Source: Pseudomonas sp. PB101 (GTDB taxonomy: Bacteria > Pseudomonadota > Gammaproteobacteria > Pseudomonadales > Pseudomonadaceae). From it: DNA of 43,170 nt. Both the position numbers and the translations under genes were made by a program. Location of the stretch: assembly GCF_009764265.1 (NCBI RefSeq), contig NZ_RWIR01000083.1, positions 1-43,170 of the forward strand. Reading direction: 5' to 3'. Positions 26,744 to 35,184 of the stretch are shown one piece after another (position 1 is the stretch's first letter; each line of letters begins with the position of its first letter). The notes below the pieces were generated by a model, which saw only the letters and a list, made by a program, of their open reading frames with translations, ran no database searches and was not told the origin of the DNA.

Positions 26744-26844
26744 TGTGGGAGCGAGCCTGCTCGCGAAAAACGCCAGGGCAGCGCGTTTATTCAGGACGCC
26801 AGCGTCATCGTTGGCGTCCATCGCGAGCATGCTCGCTCCTACAG
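26744..26844. repeat. REP doublet between der and bamB
   Basis: Inverted arms at 26744-26769 (GAGCGAGCCTGCTCGCGAA) and 26820-26844 (GCGAGCATGCTCGCTCCTACAG). Next to it, at 26864-26885, GCTTGGGG and CCCCAAGC form a stem-loop 8 bp after the bamB stop, without a T run. Confidence 0.85.
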
Positions 26845-26892
26845 TTGTACAAACAGTGAAGCCGCTTGGGGGTTAAACCCCAAGCATAGTTG

Positions 26893-28035
26893 TTACTTGA
26901 TGGTCAGGGCTTCCAGTTTGCCGCTGTTGCCATATACATAAATCGTGTCGCCCACCACCAGCGGACGGGCACGCAGGCCGTCGCTGTCGATGCGCTCACG
27001 GCCAACGAAACGGCCGTCCACCTGACTCAGCAGGTGCAGGTAACCTTCCAGGTCACCGACTGCAACGTAGCTGGAGAACACTTCCGGGGCCGACAGTTGA
27101 CGGCGGGCCAGCGAATCGTTGCTCCACAAGGCTGTGGTGGAACGCTCGTCGACGCCTTCAACGGTACCCGAAGACAGGCTTACGTAAACGGTGCCAAAAC
27201 CCTGGGCAACACCGGCGTAGCTGGAAGCATCACGCTGCCAGAGCTGGCGGCCGCTTTGCAGGTCCAGAGCGGCAACGCGCCCCTGATAGCTGGCGACATA
27301 CAGGGTCTCGCCCGACAGCAGCAAGCCACCGTCGATATCGACCACGCGCTCCAGCTCCGAACGACCTTGCGGGATCGCTACGCGCTGTTCCCACACCGGC
27401 ACGCCGTTGGTGATGTCCACGGCAACCACTTTACCGGTCGACAGGCCAGCCACCGCAAGGCGGTTAGTCACGATCGGCGCACTGGTACCACGCAGGGTCA
27501 GTACCGCAGGCGTGCTGTCATAGATCCAGCGACGGTCACCGGTGGCGGCATCCAGGCCGATCAGACGATCGTCCTGGGTCTGAACCACTACGACGTCACC
27601 GTTGTTGGCTGGCGGCGCCAGTACTTCGCTGGACACGCGAGCGCGCCACTTTTCTTCACCGTTGATCGCGTCCAGGGCAACGATTTCACCCTTGATCGTA
27701 CCAATGGTGACCAGACCGTAAGCAACGCCAACGGCGCCGGAGACAGGCAGCTCGAGGTCTTTCTTCCATTTGACGTCGCCGGTGTGGCGGTCCATCGCCA
27801 TCAACACGCCAGTGACGTCGGCGGCATAGATGGTATCGCCATCGATGGCCGGAACCAGCATGTTGTAGGTTTCGCCCTGACCGTCACCGATCGAACGACT
27901 CCATTGCTTTTGCAGAACCACTTCTTCCTTGAAGTCGACCAGCTCGGCCGGTGGCAGTTCTTTTTTGCTGTTGCTGCTGCAACCCGCGGCCAACAAGGCC
28001 AGGGCCAGCAATGCTGCATGTTTCCAACGAATCAC
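26893..28035 (-). CDS. bamB: Outer membrane assembly lipoprotein BamB
   Basis: Lipoprotein of the BAM complex that folds beta-barrel proteins into the outer membrane. The signal peptide ends in the lipobox LAAGC with acylated Cys19. The rest is an eight-bladed PQQ-type beta-propeller; repeats such as GLDAATGDRRWIYDS, ALDAINGEEKWRARV and ALDLQSGRQLWQRDAS are visible. Start set at the GTG at 28035 (380 residues), one base after the yfgM stop and 9 nt from AAAGGGG. An ATG at 28044 is possible but directly abuts that site. Coupled to yfgM, which also serves envelope protein export. Confidence 0.96.
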   Translation of the reverse strand: MIRWKHAALLALALLAAGCSSNSKKELPPAELVDFKEEVVLQKQWSRSIGDGQGETYNMLVPAIDGDTIYAADVTGVLMAMDRHTGDVKWKKDLELPVSGAVGVAYGLVTIGTIKGEIVALDAINGEEKWRARVSSEVLAPPANNGDVVVVQTQDDRLIGLDAATGDRRWIYDSTPAVLTLRGTSAPIVTNRLAVAGLSTGKVVAVDITNGVPVWEQRVAIPQGRSELERVVDIDGGLLLSGETLYVASYQGRVAALDLQSGRQLWQRDASSYAGVAQGFGTVYVSLSSGTVEGVDERSTTALWSNDSLARRQLSAPEVFSSYVAVGDLEGYLHLLSQVDGRFVGRERIDSDGLRARPLVVGDTIYVYGNSGKLEALTIK

Positions 28036-28036
28036 G

Positions 28037-28678
28037 TCACGCATCCCCTTTGGCCAGGTCGTCCAGCTTGATTTGCAGGCCACCGACCGCCGCTTCATCC
28101 GACAGTGCCGCCTTGGCTTTTTGATACGCCGCGCTCGCTTCTTCGGTACGGCCCAACTGCACCAGCAGGTCGCCCTTGAGCTCTTCGCGAGTGGCCAGGA
28201 ATGCCTTGTCGGCATCGCCTTCGAGCAGTTTCAGCGCTTCGTCGGCCTTGTTCTGCGCGCCGAGCACCTGAGCCAGACGCTGACGGGCGATTTCGCCCAG
28301 CGCCGGGTTGGCCGGTTTGGCGACAATGGCTTTGAGCTCGCTGGCTGCGTCGTCCAGCTTGCCGCTGTCGACCGCGACCTTGGCCACGAACAGGCTGCCG
28401 TACTGCGCGTAGGCGCTGCCGCCGAACTCGCTGTTGAGCTTGCCGGCCAGGTCCGAAACACGGGCCGCATCAGGCTTGCCGTCAGGCGTCAGCGTGGTTT
28501 CGAGCAATTGCTGATAGAGAATCGAGGCGCCTTGCGACTGATTGCTCTGATACTTGTGGAACGCCTGCCAGCCGAACACGATGACCAGCGCCAACAGGCC
28601 GCCAGTCACCAGGGGCTTGCCGTTGCGTGACCACCACTCCTTGAAATCCGCCAGCTGTTCGTCTTCGGTACTCGACAC
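28037..28678 (-). CDS. yfgM: YfgM-type ancillary SecYEG translocon protein (UPF0070)
   Basis: A 213-residue single-span inner membrane protein: a cytoplasmic N-terminus with an acidic start (MSSTEDEQLADFKEWWSRNG), a membrane segment at about 22-40 (VTGGLLALVIVFGW), then a periplasmic TPR domain to the end. In E. coli, YfgM works with PpiD at the SecYEG translocon and helps periplasmic chaperoning. The hisS-yfgM-bamB-der order is widely conserved. Its stop lies one base before the bamB GTG, suggesting coupled translation. Confidence 0.93.
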   Translation of the reverse strand: MSSTEDEQLADFKEWWSRNGKPLVTGGLLALVIVFGWQAFHKYQSNQSQGASILYQQLLETTLTPDGKPDAARVSDLAGKLNSEFGGSAYAQYGSLFVAKVAVDSGKLDDAASELKAIVAKPANPALGEIARQRLAQVLGAQNKADEALKLLEGDADKAFLATREELKGDLLVQLGRTEEASAAYQKAKAALSDEAAVGGLQIKLDDLAKGDA

Positions 28679-28719
28679 CCCAATACTCCTTAATCGCTAA
28701 TTCGGCTGTTTAGACAGCT

Positions 28720-30009
28720 TCAACCCTGCACGACGCAGGTGGCCAGGTGCGCTGCAAGCGCATCCCAGGCAATGCTTTGTTGTTCGCCCTGGCCACGCAG
28801 GGGTTTGAAACCTACCACTTGCTGGGCCATTTCGTCGTCACCGAGGATCAGCGCGTACAGCGCACCGCTCTTGTCGGCCTTCTTGAACTGGCTTTTGAAA
28901 CTGCCGGCGCCGGCGTTCACTTGCAGGCGCAGGTTGGGCAACTGGTCACGCACGCGCTCCGCCAGGGTCAGGCCGGCGAGTTCGGCGGCTTCACCGAAGG
29001 CGCAGAGATAGACATCAACCTGACGGGAAATTTCTTCCGGGATCTGCTCCAGGGTTTCCAGCAGCAGCACCAGGCGTTCGATGCCCATCGCGAAGCCTAC
29101 GCCCGCGGTCGGCTTGCCGCCCATCTGCTCGACCAGACCGTCGTAACGGCCGCCAGCGCAGACGGTGCCCTGGGCGCCGAGTTTGTCGGTGACCCATTCG
29201 AAAACGGTCTTGCTGTAGTAATCCAGCCCGCGCACCAGCTTCGGGTTGATCACGTAAGGAATGCCGGCGGCGTCCAGGCGAGCCTTGAGGCCCTCGAAGT
29301 GCACGCGGGATTCTTCGTCGAGGTAGTCGGCCATTTTCGGCGCATCGACCAGAATCGCCTGGGTCTCGGCGTTCTTGGTGTCCAGGACGCGCAGCGGGTT
29401 GGTCTTCAGGCGGCGCTGGCTGTCTTCGTCCAGCTTGTCCAGGTGTTGCGACAGGAACTCGACCAGTGCTTCGCGATAACGACCACGGGACTCGCTGGTA
29501 CCCAGACTGTTGAGCTCGAGTTTCACCGCATCGCGGATGCCCAGCTCGCCCCACAGGCGCCAGGTCAGCACGATCAGCTCGGCGTCGATGTCCGGACCGT
29601 CGAGGTTGAACACTTCGACACCGATCTGGTGGAACTGGCGATAACGGCCTTTCTGCGGGCGCTCGTGACGGAACATCGGGCCGATGTACCAGAGCTTCTG
29701 CACCTGGCCACCGCCGGTGATGCCGTGCTCCAGCACTGCGCGCACACAGGCCGCCGTGCCTTCAGGGCGCAGGGTCAGGGAGTCGCCGTTGCGGTCGTCG
29801 AAGGTGTACATCTCTTTTTCGACGATGTCGGTCACTTCACCGATCGAACGCTTGAACAGTTCGGTGAACTCGACGATCGGCATGCGGATCTGCTTGTAAC
29901 CGTAGTTATCCAGCAGACGCGAAACGGTGCCTTCGAAATGACGCCACAAGGGGGTCTGTTCGGGCAGGATGTCGTTCATGCCACGAATGGCTTGCAATGA
30001 CTTGCTCAC
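28720..30009 (-). CDS. hisS: Histidyl-tRNA synthetase
   Basis: Charges tRNA-His. The 429-residue class II synthetase shows motif 2 (FRHERPQKGRYRQFHQIGVE), the histidine A motif LVRGLDYYSKTVFEW, AGGRYDGL, and motif 3 (GVGFAMGIERL), followed by the C-terminal anticodon-binding domain. The N-terminal QAIRGMNDILPE is typical. The start is GTG with AAGGA 6 nt upstream. It follows ispG by 22 bp and precedes yfgM by 41 bp in the same run. Confidence 0.98.
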   Translation of the reverse strand: MSKSLQAIRGMNDILPEQTPLWRHFEGTVSRLLDNYGYKQIRMPIVEFTELFKRSIGEVTDIVEKEMYTFDDRNGDSLTLRPEGTAACVRAVLEHGITGGGQVQKLWYIGPMFRHERPQKGRYRQFHQIGVEVFNLDGPDIDAELIVLTWRLWGELGIRDAVKLELNSLGTSESRGRYREALVEFLSQHLDKLDEDSQRRLKTNPLRVLDTKNAETQAILVDAPKMADYLDEESRVHFEGLKARLDAAGIPYVINPKLVRGLDYYSKTVFEWVTDKLGAQGTVCAGGRYDGLVEQMGGKPTAGVGFAMGIERLVLLLETLEQIPEEISRQVDVYLCAFGEAAELAGLTLAERVRDQLPNLRLQVNAGAGSFKSQFKKADKSGALYALILGDDEMAQQVVGFKPLRGQGEQQSIAWDALAAHLATCVVQG

Positions 30010-30031
30010 AAAATTTCCTTAATTCGTTCGA

Positions 30032-31141
30032 TCAGCCGCGCGCAATAACGGCAGCGTCAGCTTCGACCTTTTCGGCCGCTTTCTGGCGGATCAAGCGTTC
30101 AAGCTCATCCACCAGATTGTCATTCGTCAGTTTCTGCGACGGCTTGCCGTCGATGTAAATCAGGTTCGGCGTACCGCCGGTCAAGCCGATATGGGCTTCC
30201 TTGGCTTCACCCGGGCCGTTGACCACGCAGCCGATGACCGCGACATCCAGCGGTACCAGCAAATCTTCGAGGCGCCCTTCCAGCTCGTTCATGGTCTTGA
30301 CCACATCGAAGTTCTGCCGCGAGCAACTCGGGCAGGCGATGAAGTTGATGCCACGGGAACGCAGGTGCAGGGATTTGAGAATGTCGTAGCCGACTTTCAC
30401 TTCCTCGACCGGGTCGGCCGCCAACGAGATGCGGATAGTATCGCCAATCCCTTCGGCGAGCAGCATACCGAGGCCCACGGCGGATTTCACCGTGCCTGAA
30501 CGCAAACCACCGGCTTCGGTGATGCCCAGGTGCAGCGGCTGGACGATTTCCTTGGCCAGCAGGCGGTAAGCTTCAACGGCCATGAACACGTCGGAAGCTT
30601 TCACGCTGACCTTGAAATCCTGGAAGTTCAGGCGCTCGAGGTGCTCGACGTGACGCAAGGCAGACTCGACCAGCGCAGCCGGGGTCGGCTCGCCGTACTT
30701 CTTTTGCAGGTCTTTTTCCAGGGAACCGGCGTTCACGCCGATGCGGATCGGGATGCCGCGGTCGCGGGCGGCATCGACCACCGCGCGCACACGGTCTTCG
30801 CGACCGATGTTGCCCGGGTTGATCCGCAGGCAGTCAACGCCCAGTTCGGCTACGCGCAATGCGATCCTGTAGTCGAAATGGATGTCGGCAACCAGGGGGA
30901 CTTTGACCAGTTGCTTGATCTTGCCAAAGGCTTCGGCGGCGTCCATGTCCGGTACGGAAATCCGCACGATATCGACACCAGCCGCTTCCAGGCGATTGAT
31001 TTGCGCGACAGTGGCCGCGACATCGTTGGTGTCGCTGTTGGTCATGCTCTGCACAGCGATAGGCGCATCGCCGCCAACAGGCACGTTACCGACCCAGATC
31101 TTGCGGGATTCGCGACGTTTGATTGGAGATTCGCCGTGCAT
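30032..31141 (-). CDS. ispG: 4-hydroxy-3-methylbut-2-enyl diphosphate synthase (IspG)
   Basis: Catalyses the reductive ring opening of MEcPP to HMBPP in the MEP isoprenoid pathway, using a [4Fe-4S] cluster and flavodoxin or ferredoxin. The 369-residue product has the TIM-barrel domain (PIAVQSMTNSDTNDVAATV, RINPGNIG) and the C-terminal cluster domain with CPSCSRQNFD and a third cysteine in VIGCVVNGPGEAKEA. It starts 3 bp after the rodZ stop. Its cluster dependence makes the nearby isc operon functionally relevant. Confidence 0.97.
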   Translation of the reverse strand: MHGESPIKRRESRKIWVGNVPVGGDAPIAVQSMTNSDTNDVAATVAQINRLEAAGVDIVRISVPDMDAAEAFGKIKQLVKVPLVADIHFDYRIALRVAELGVDCLRINPGNIGREDRVRAVVDAARDRGIPIRIGVNAGSLEKDLQKKYGEPTPAALVESALRHVEHLERLNFQDFKVSVKASDVFMAVEAYRLLAKEIVQPLHLGITEAGGLRSGTVKSAVGLGMLLAEGIGDTIRISLAADPVEEVKVGYDILKSLHLRSRGINFIACPSCSRQNFDVVKTMNELEGRLEDLLVPLDVAVIGCVVNGPGEAKEAHIGLTGGTPNLIYIDGKPSQKLTNDNLVDELERLIRQKAAEKVEADAAVIARG

Positions 31142-31144
31142 GAC

Positions 31145-32167
31145 TTATTGACCCAACTTCAGGCGAGCAGTCTCGCCACTGGTGAACGGAGCGACATCGA
31201 CCGGTTGGCCGTTATAGCTGACCTGAGCGCCGCGGGCAAAACCCAGACGTACGGCGAACGGTGGCTTGCCATTGACTGCCAGGCTGTCGCCTTTGCGCTT
31301 GAGACCGCTGAACAGCACCTTGCCGCCACCGTCGGTCACTTGTGTCCAGCAATCGGCGGTGAACTGCACCTGGACCTGGCCTTGACCGGCCACTGGCGCG
31401 GTTGCCGCCGGAGCAGGCGCGACAGGCGCAACCGGGGCAGTCACCACCGGGGCCGGAACGACAGGAGCTGCCGGGGCCGGAGCTGCCGGGGTCACCGGCG
31501 CGGCGTTGTGAGCAGGCGCGGCCGGAGCAACCGGCGTTGCAGGGGTGACGGGTGCGGTCGCCTGAACCTCTGCCGGTGCTTCAGCCGGAGTCTCGGCCTG
31601 TGGCAGCGCGAGGGCGGTGCTGCCTTCGGTCTGACCTTCCACGACGGCCTGGTCTTCCGGCTCGTCCAGCGGATGAATCTGCGTCGTACCGTCGGCGCCT
31701 TCGACTTCAACGTGCTCCGGAGCCAGGCCGATCAGGTCCTTGGTGCGCATCGACGTCTGATCCTGCCACCAGACAAAACCGCCGCCAATCACCGCGACCA
31801 GCAACAGCAGGCTGACGATACGCAAAATGGTATGGGAAACCCGCACCGGCTCTTCGATACGGCCCAGGCTGTGAACACTGCTGCCCTGGGAATCGGTGCC
31901 GGTGGATTGATCGAATTGCTGGACCAGAACGGCCTGGTCCATGCCGAGCAATTTGGCATAGGCGCGAATGTAGCCGCGGGCGAAGGTATGCCCGGGCAGC
32001 TTGTCGAAAGCGCCGGCTTCCAGATTGCTCAGGGAAGTAGTGGTGAGGTTGAGCTTGAGAGCCACTTCGGCCAGCGACCAGCCATTGCTTTCGCGGGCCT
32101 GGCGCAAAGTCTCACCGGGGTTAACGCGATTCGCTGCTACAACTTCGGGATGCGCCGCTTTCATCAT
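31145..32167 (-). CDS. rodZ: RodZ-like cytoskeletal/HTH protein
   Basis: Bitopic membrane protein linking MreB to the elongasome. The 340-residue product has an N-terminal Cro/C1-type HTH (LRQARESNGWSLAEVALKLN), a membrane span at about 111-134 (ILRIVSLLLLVAVIGGGFVWW), a Pro/Ala/Val-rich periplasmic linker of roughly 75 residues, and a C-terminal DUF4115 domain (VQFTADCWTQVTDGGGKVLF). The rodZ-ispG-hisS order is typical of gammaproteobacteria. Start ATG at 32167 overlaps the pilW stop by four bases; a second ATG follows immediately. The linker is the least conserved part and may vary between strains. Confidence 0.94.
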   Translation of the reverse strand: MMKAAHPEVVAANRVNPGETLRQARESNGWSLAEVALKLNLTTTSLSNLEAGAFDKLPGHTFARGYIRAYAKLLGMDQAVLVQQFDQSTGTDSQGSSVHSLGRIEEPVRVSHTILRIVSLLLLVAVIGGGFVWWQDQTSMRTKDLIGLAPEHVEVEGADGTTQIHPLDEPEDQAVVEGQTEGSTALALPQAETPAEAPAEVQATAPVTPATPVAPAAPAHNAAPVTPAAPAPAAPVVPAPVVTAPVAPVAPAPAATAPVAGQGQVQVQFTADCWTQVTDGGGKVLFSGLKRKGDSLAVNGKPPFAVRLGFARGAQVSYNGQPVDVAPFTSGETARLKLGQ

Positions 32168-32922
32168 TGCTCCGACAGGTATTGCTGATATTCCGGCGTA
32201 CCGGGATAGAGTCTTTTTAGTTGCAGGCCTTGGCTTGCGGCCTTGTCGCGATCTTCGAACACTTTTGCCAGCCGAATGCCGAGCAATAGACTACGTGCAT
32301 TTTGTTCGGAGAGCTGGCTAAAACCGTCGTAATAGTCTCGCGCGGGCACATAATGCCTGTCTTCGTAAGACAACTCAGCCATTTCCAGCAATGCACGAGG
32401 TTGTCGCCGGTTCAGGCGCAGGGCTTTTTCCAGTTGCTCCCGGGCCAGCTCGCGCTGCCCCAGCATCGCAGCGGTCATGCCGAGGTTCTCGAACACCCGC
32501 GAACGCTCAGGATACAGCGTATCGGCAGCCGCTTGTTCAAAGCGCTCGTAGGCTTGCCTGTAACGTTCCTGCCCGAAAAGAAAACTGCCGTAGTTGTTGA
32601 GGATTCGCGCATCGGAGGGACGGGAGGACAGTGCCTTGCGAAAATGCTCGTCGGCCAGCTCAGGCTCCATCTCGGCCTGGAACACCAGCGCCAGCGCCGC
32701 GTTGGCATCAGGGTCGGAGCCATCGAGCTCCAGCGCTTTCTTCAGCGGAACCTTGGCGCGTTCGGTCATGCCTTGCTGCAAATACCCGATACCGAGTTGC
32801 ACATACGCCCCGCGCGCTTCATCACGGCCCTTGCTGGTCTTCATCGGGTTGTAGTCACCCGAAAGCACGCAGCCAGCACACAGGCTGGCCAACAGCAAAA
32901 GCAGCGCAAAGCGCAGGGACAT
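32164..32922 (-). CDS. pilW: Type IV pilus biogenesis/stability lipoprotein PilW (PilF)
   Basis: Outer-membrane lipoprotein with TPR repeats that brings the PilQ secretin to the outer membrane; called PilF in P. aeruginosa. The 252-residue protein has a signal peptide with Cys18 in LCAGC and about six TPR motifs, for example YVQLGIGYLQQGMTERAKVP and ARILNNYGSFLFGQERYRQA. In this locus it is translationally coupled to rodZ (ATGA overlap) and lies 12 bp after rlmN, as in other gammaproteobacteria. No other pilus genes are in the window. Confidence 0.94.
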   Translation of the reverse strand: MSLRFALLLLLASLCAGCVLSGDYNPMKTSKGRDEARGAYVQLGIGYLQQGMTERAKVPLKKALELDGSDPDANAALALVFQAEMEPELADEHFRKALSSRPSDARILNNYGSFLFGQERYRQAYERFEQAAADTLYPERSRVFENLGMTAAMLGQRELAREQLEKALRLNRRQPRALLEMAELSYEDRHYVPARDYYDGFSQLSEQNARSLLLGIRLAKVFEDRDKAASQGLQLKRLYPGTPEYQQYLSEQ

Positions 32923-32934
32923 AGAGATCCTCTC

Positions 32935-34083
32935 TTAGTTGTTGTTCGCAGCGTTCGTCGCCAGATCGCTGTCGGCGTTCAATTCACGCACGGCGATGTA
33001 ACGTTCGCTGCGACGGGTGCGATCCAGCACCTGTCCTACCAATTGACCACAGGCGGCGTCGATGTCTTCACCACGGGTGGTGCGGACGGTGACGTTGAAA
33101 CCGGCATGATGCAGCTGATCCTGGAAACGACGAATGGCGTTGTTGCTCGGCCGCTCGTACCCGGAATGCGGGAACGGGTTGAACGGGATCAGGTTGATCT
33201 TGCACGGGATGTTCTTGAGCAGCTCGATCATTTCCACGGCGTGCTCGACCTTGTCGTTCACGTCTTTGAGCAAGGTGTACTCGATTGTCAGCACGCGCTT
33301 TTCGCCCAGGGACGACATGTAGCGCTGGCACGACTCGAGCAGCATCTTAAGCGGATACTTCTTGTTGATCGGCACCAATTGGTTACGCAATGCGTCATTC
33401 GGTGCGTGCAGGGACAACGCCAGGGAGACGTCGATGTGCTTGGACAGCTCATCGATCATCGGCACCACGCCGGAAGTCGACAGGGTCACACGGCGCTTGG
33501 AAATGCCGTAGCCCAGGTCGTCCATCATCAAATGCATGGCCGCGACGACGTTGTCGAAGTTCAGCAGCGGCTCACCCATGCCCATCATCACCACGTTGGT
33601 GATGGCACGGTCGACGGTTGCCGGGACGCTGCCAAAGGATTTGTTGGCAATCCACACCTGGCCGATGACTTCGGCGGCGGTGAGGTTGCTGTTGAAGCCT
33701 TGCTTGCCGGTGGAGCAGAAACTGCAATCCAGGGCACAGCCTGCCTGGGACGAAACGCACAAGGTGCCGCGTTTGCCCTGGGGAATGTACACGGTCTCGA
33801 CGCAGCTGCCGGACGCCACGCGCACCACCCACTTACGGGTGCCGTCGCTGGAGATGTCCTCGCTGACCACTTCCGGACCGCGAACTTCAGCAACAGACTT
33901 GAGCTTTTCGCGCAAGGCCTTGCTGACGTTCGTCATGGCGTCGAAATCATCGACACCAAAGTGGTGAATCCATTTCATTACCTGACCGGCACGGAAACGC
34001 TTCTCCCCGATTGAGTCGAAGAATTTTTCCATTTCCAGCTGAGTCAGACCCAGCAGGTTGATTTTTACAGTCGATGTAGTCAT
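32935..34083 (-). CDS. rlmN: Dual-specificity 23S rRNA/tRNA adenine-C2 methyltransferase RlmN
   Basis: Radical SAM enzyme that methylates A2503 of 23S rRNA and A37 of some tRNAs. The 382-residue protein carries the CX3CX2C cluster motif at Cys116, Cys120 and Cys123 (AGCALDCSFCSTGKQG) and the methyl-relay Cys345 in EDIDAACGQL. The N-terminal RlmN accessory domain is present. An AGAGTGAAGG-like site lies before the ATG. It sits between ndk and pilW, all on the minus strand. The A2503 modification affects susceptibility to some ribosome-binding antibiotics in other bacteria. Confidence 0.97.
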   Translation of the reverse strand: MTTSTVKINLLGLTQLEMEKFFDSIGEKRFRAGQVMKWIHHFGVDDFDAMTNVSKALREKLKSVAEVRGPEVVSEDISSDGTRKWVVRVASGSCVETVYIPQGKRGTLCVSSQAGCALDCSFCSTGKQGFNSNLTAAEVIGQVWIANKSFGSVPATVDRAITNVVMMGMGEPLLNFDNVVAAMHLMMDDLGYGISKRRVTLSTSGVVPMIDELSKHIDVSLALSLHAPNDALRNQLVPINKKYPLKMLLESCQRYMSSLGEKRVLTIEYTLLKDVNDKVEHAVEMIELLKNIPCKINLIPFNPFPHSGYERPSNNAIRRFQDQLHHAGFNVTVRTTRGEDIDAACGQLVGQVLDRTRRSERYIAVRELNADSDLATNAANNN

Positions 34084-34111
34084 GGATTCACCTTCACTCT
34101 TAAGCCAATGC

Positions 34112-34537
34112 TTAGCGAGTGGTTACTTCAGTAGCTGCGAAGAAGTACGAGATTTCGCGAGCGGCAGCGGCTTCGGAGTCCGAACCGTGTACGGCGTTGG
34201 CGTCGATGGAATCAGCGAAGTCAGCGCGGATGGTGCCGGCAGCAGCTTCTTTAGGGTTGGTAGCGCCCATCAGCTCACGGTTCAGAGCGATAGCGTTCTC
34301 GCCTTCCAGAACCTGAACGACAACCGGACCGGAGATCATGAAAGCAACCAGGTCGCCGAAGAAACCACGAGCGCTGTGCTCAGCGTAGAAGCCTTCAGCT
34401 TCGGCTTTGGACAGTTGCTTCAGTTTCGAAGCTACAACGCGCAGGCCAGCTTTTTCAAAACGAGTGGTGATCTCGCCGATCACGTTTTTAGCAACGGCGT
34501 CAGGCTTGATGATGGAGAAAGTACGTTGAACAGCCAT
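34112..34537 (-). CDS. ndk: Nucleoside diphosphate kinase
   Basis: Transfers the gamma phosphate between nucleoside triphosphates and diphosphates through a phosphohistidine. The 141-residue protein has the active-site His117 in NAVHGSDS, the RTFSIIKPDAV start and the YAEHSARGFFGDLVAFM motif, as in the tetrameric proteobacterial enzyme. CTGGAG lies in front of the ATG. Its -10 box sits inside the loop of the isc terminator just upstream. Confidence 0.98.
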   Translation of the reverse strand: MAVQRTFSIIKPDAVAKNVIGEITTRFEKAGLRVVASKLKQLSKAEAEGFYAEHSARGFFGDLVAFMISGPVVVQVLEGENAIALNRELMGATNPKEAAAGTIRADFADSIDANAVHGSDSEAAAAREISYFFAATEVTTR

Positions 34538-34573
34538 GGTGTAACTCCAGAAACGGTAATTTACGAAAAATTA

Positions 34574-34596
34574 AACCCGCGAATTATACGCGGGTT
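34574..34596 (-). terminator. Terminator of the isc operon, with the ndk -10 box in its loop
   Basis: AACCCGCG and CGCGGGTT form an 8-bp stem; on the minus strand it is followed by TTAATTTTT. It ends the iscX transcript 30 bp past the stop. The loop reads TATAATT on the minus strand. Confidence 0.85.
34583..34588 (-). promoter_or_regulatory. Probable ndk -10 box
   Basis: A perfect TATAAT on the minus strand, 45 bp before the ndk ATG, within the loop of the isc terminator. The -35 is weak (TTAGGC with an 18-bp gap). Confidence 0.55.
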
Positions 34597-34625
34597 CTCG
34601 GGTATTGCCTAACCTGCGGCGTGGC

Positions 34626-34826
34626 TCAGTCGCGTTCTTCGATCCAGTGGGCCTGAATGGCCTCCAGGATCTTTTCGCCACAATGCTCAGGCAAGTCGTC
34701 GAAATCGGGCAATTCCATTACCCATTTACGCAGATCGACGAAGTTGACCGACATAGGGTCCACGTCGGGCTTGCTTTCGGCCAGCTGGATCGCGATCTCC
34801 AGCACATCAGTCCACTTGAGTTTCAT
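34626..34826 (-). CDS. iscX: Fe-S assembly adaptor IscX
   Basis: Small acidic protein (66 residues) that binds IscS, competes with frataxin (CyaY) and IscU, and may modulate iron delivery. The sequence MKLKWTDVLEIAIQLAE and DPMSVNFVDLRKWVMELPDF match the YfhJ family closely. The start is the ATG at 34826, 14 bp after fdx, with AGGA(A)TTG just before it; the frame runs upstream to 34955 but that stretch overlaps fdx and is not coding. Last gene of the isc operon. Confidence 0.96.
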   Translation of the reverse strand: MKLKWTDVLEIAIQLAESKPDVDPMSVNFVDLRKWVMELPDFDDLPEHCGEKILEAIQAHWIEERD

Positions 34827-34840
34827 GACAATTCCTTGAA

Positions 34841-35182
34841 TCAGTGCGGTGCTTCGGCTGCGTGGTTGAGCGAGTACTTCGGAATTTCGACGGTCAGGTC
34901 TTCGGTACCGACCTTGGCCTGACAAGCCAGACGCGACTGAGCTTCCAGCCCCCAAGCCTTATCAAGATAGTCTTCCTCCAGCTCATCAGCCTCTTCCAGC
35001 GAGTCGAAACCTTCGCGAATCAGACAGTGGCAAGTGGTGCAGGCGCAGACGCCGCCGCAGGCACTTTCCATCTCGATGTGGTGTTCGTGGGCCAGTTCGA
35101 GGATGGAGGTACCGGTTTCGGCCTCAACAACCATGCCTTCAGGGCAGAACTTCTCGTGTGGCAGAAAAATGACCTGCGGCAT
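34841..35182 (-). CDS. fdx: Isc-type [2Fe-2S] ferredoxin
   Basis: Electron donor for cluster assembly on IscU and for reductive coupling on IscA. The 113-residue vertebrate-type ferredoxin has the ligands Cys42, Cys48, Cys51 (ACGGVCACTTCH) and Cys87 (RLACQAK), with extra cysteines 46 and 53 as in E. coli Fdx. Begins 2 bp after the hscA stop, so the two are co-translated. Confidence 0.97.
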   Translation of the reverse strand: MPQVIFLPHEKFCPEGMVVEAETGTSILELAHEHHIEMESACGGVCACTTCHCLIREGFDSLEEADELEEDYLDKAWGLEAQSRLACQAKVGTEDLTVEIPKYSLNHAAEAPH

Positions 35183-35184
35183 CG

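Noticed and set aside
25224..26876. Long plus-strand frame (550 codons) opposite der
   Set aside because: Same artefact: antisense of a conserved essential gene, with His/Val/Asp-rich composition and no recognisable domain.
31380..31620. GC-rich repetitive stretch in rodZ as a possible transferred element
   Set aside because: The repeats encode the expected Pro/Ala-rich linker of RodZ in frame, with no inverted ends or target duplication.
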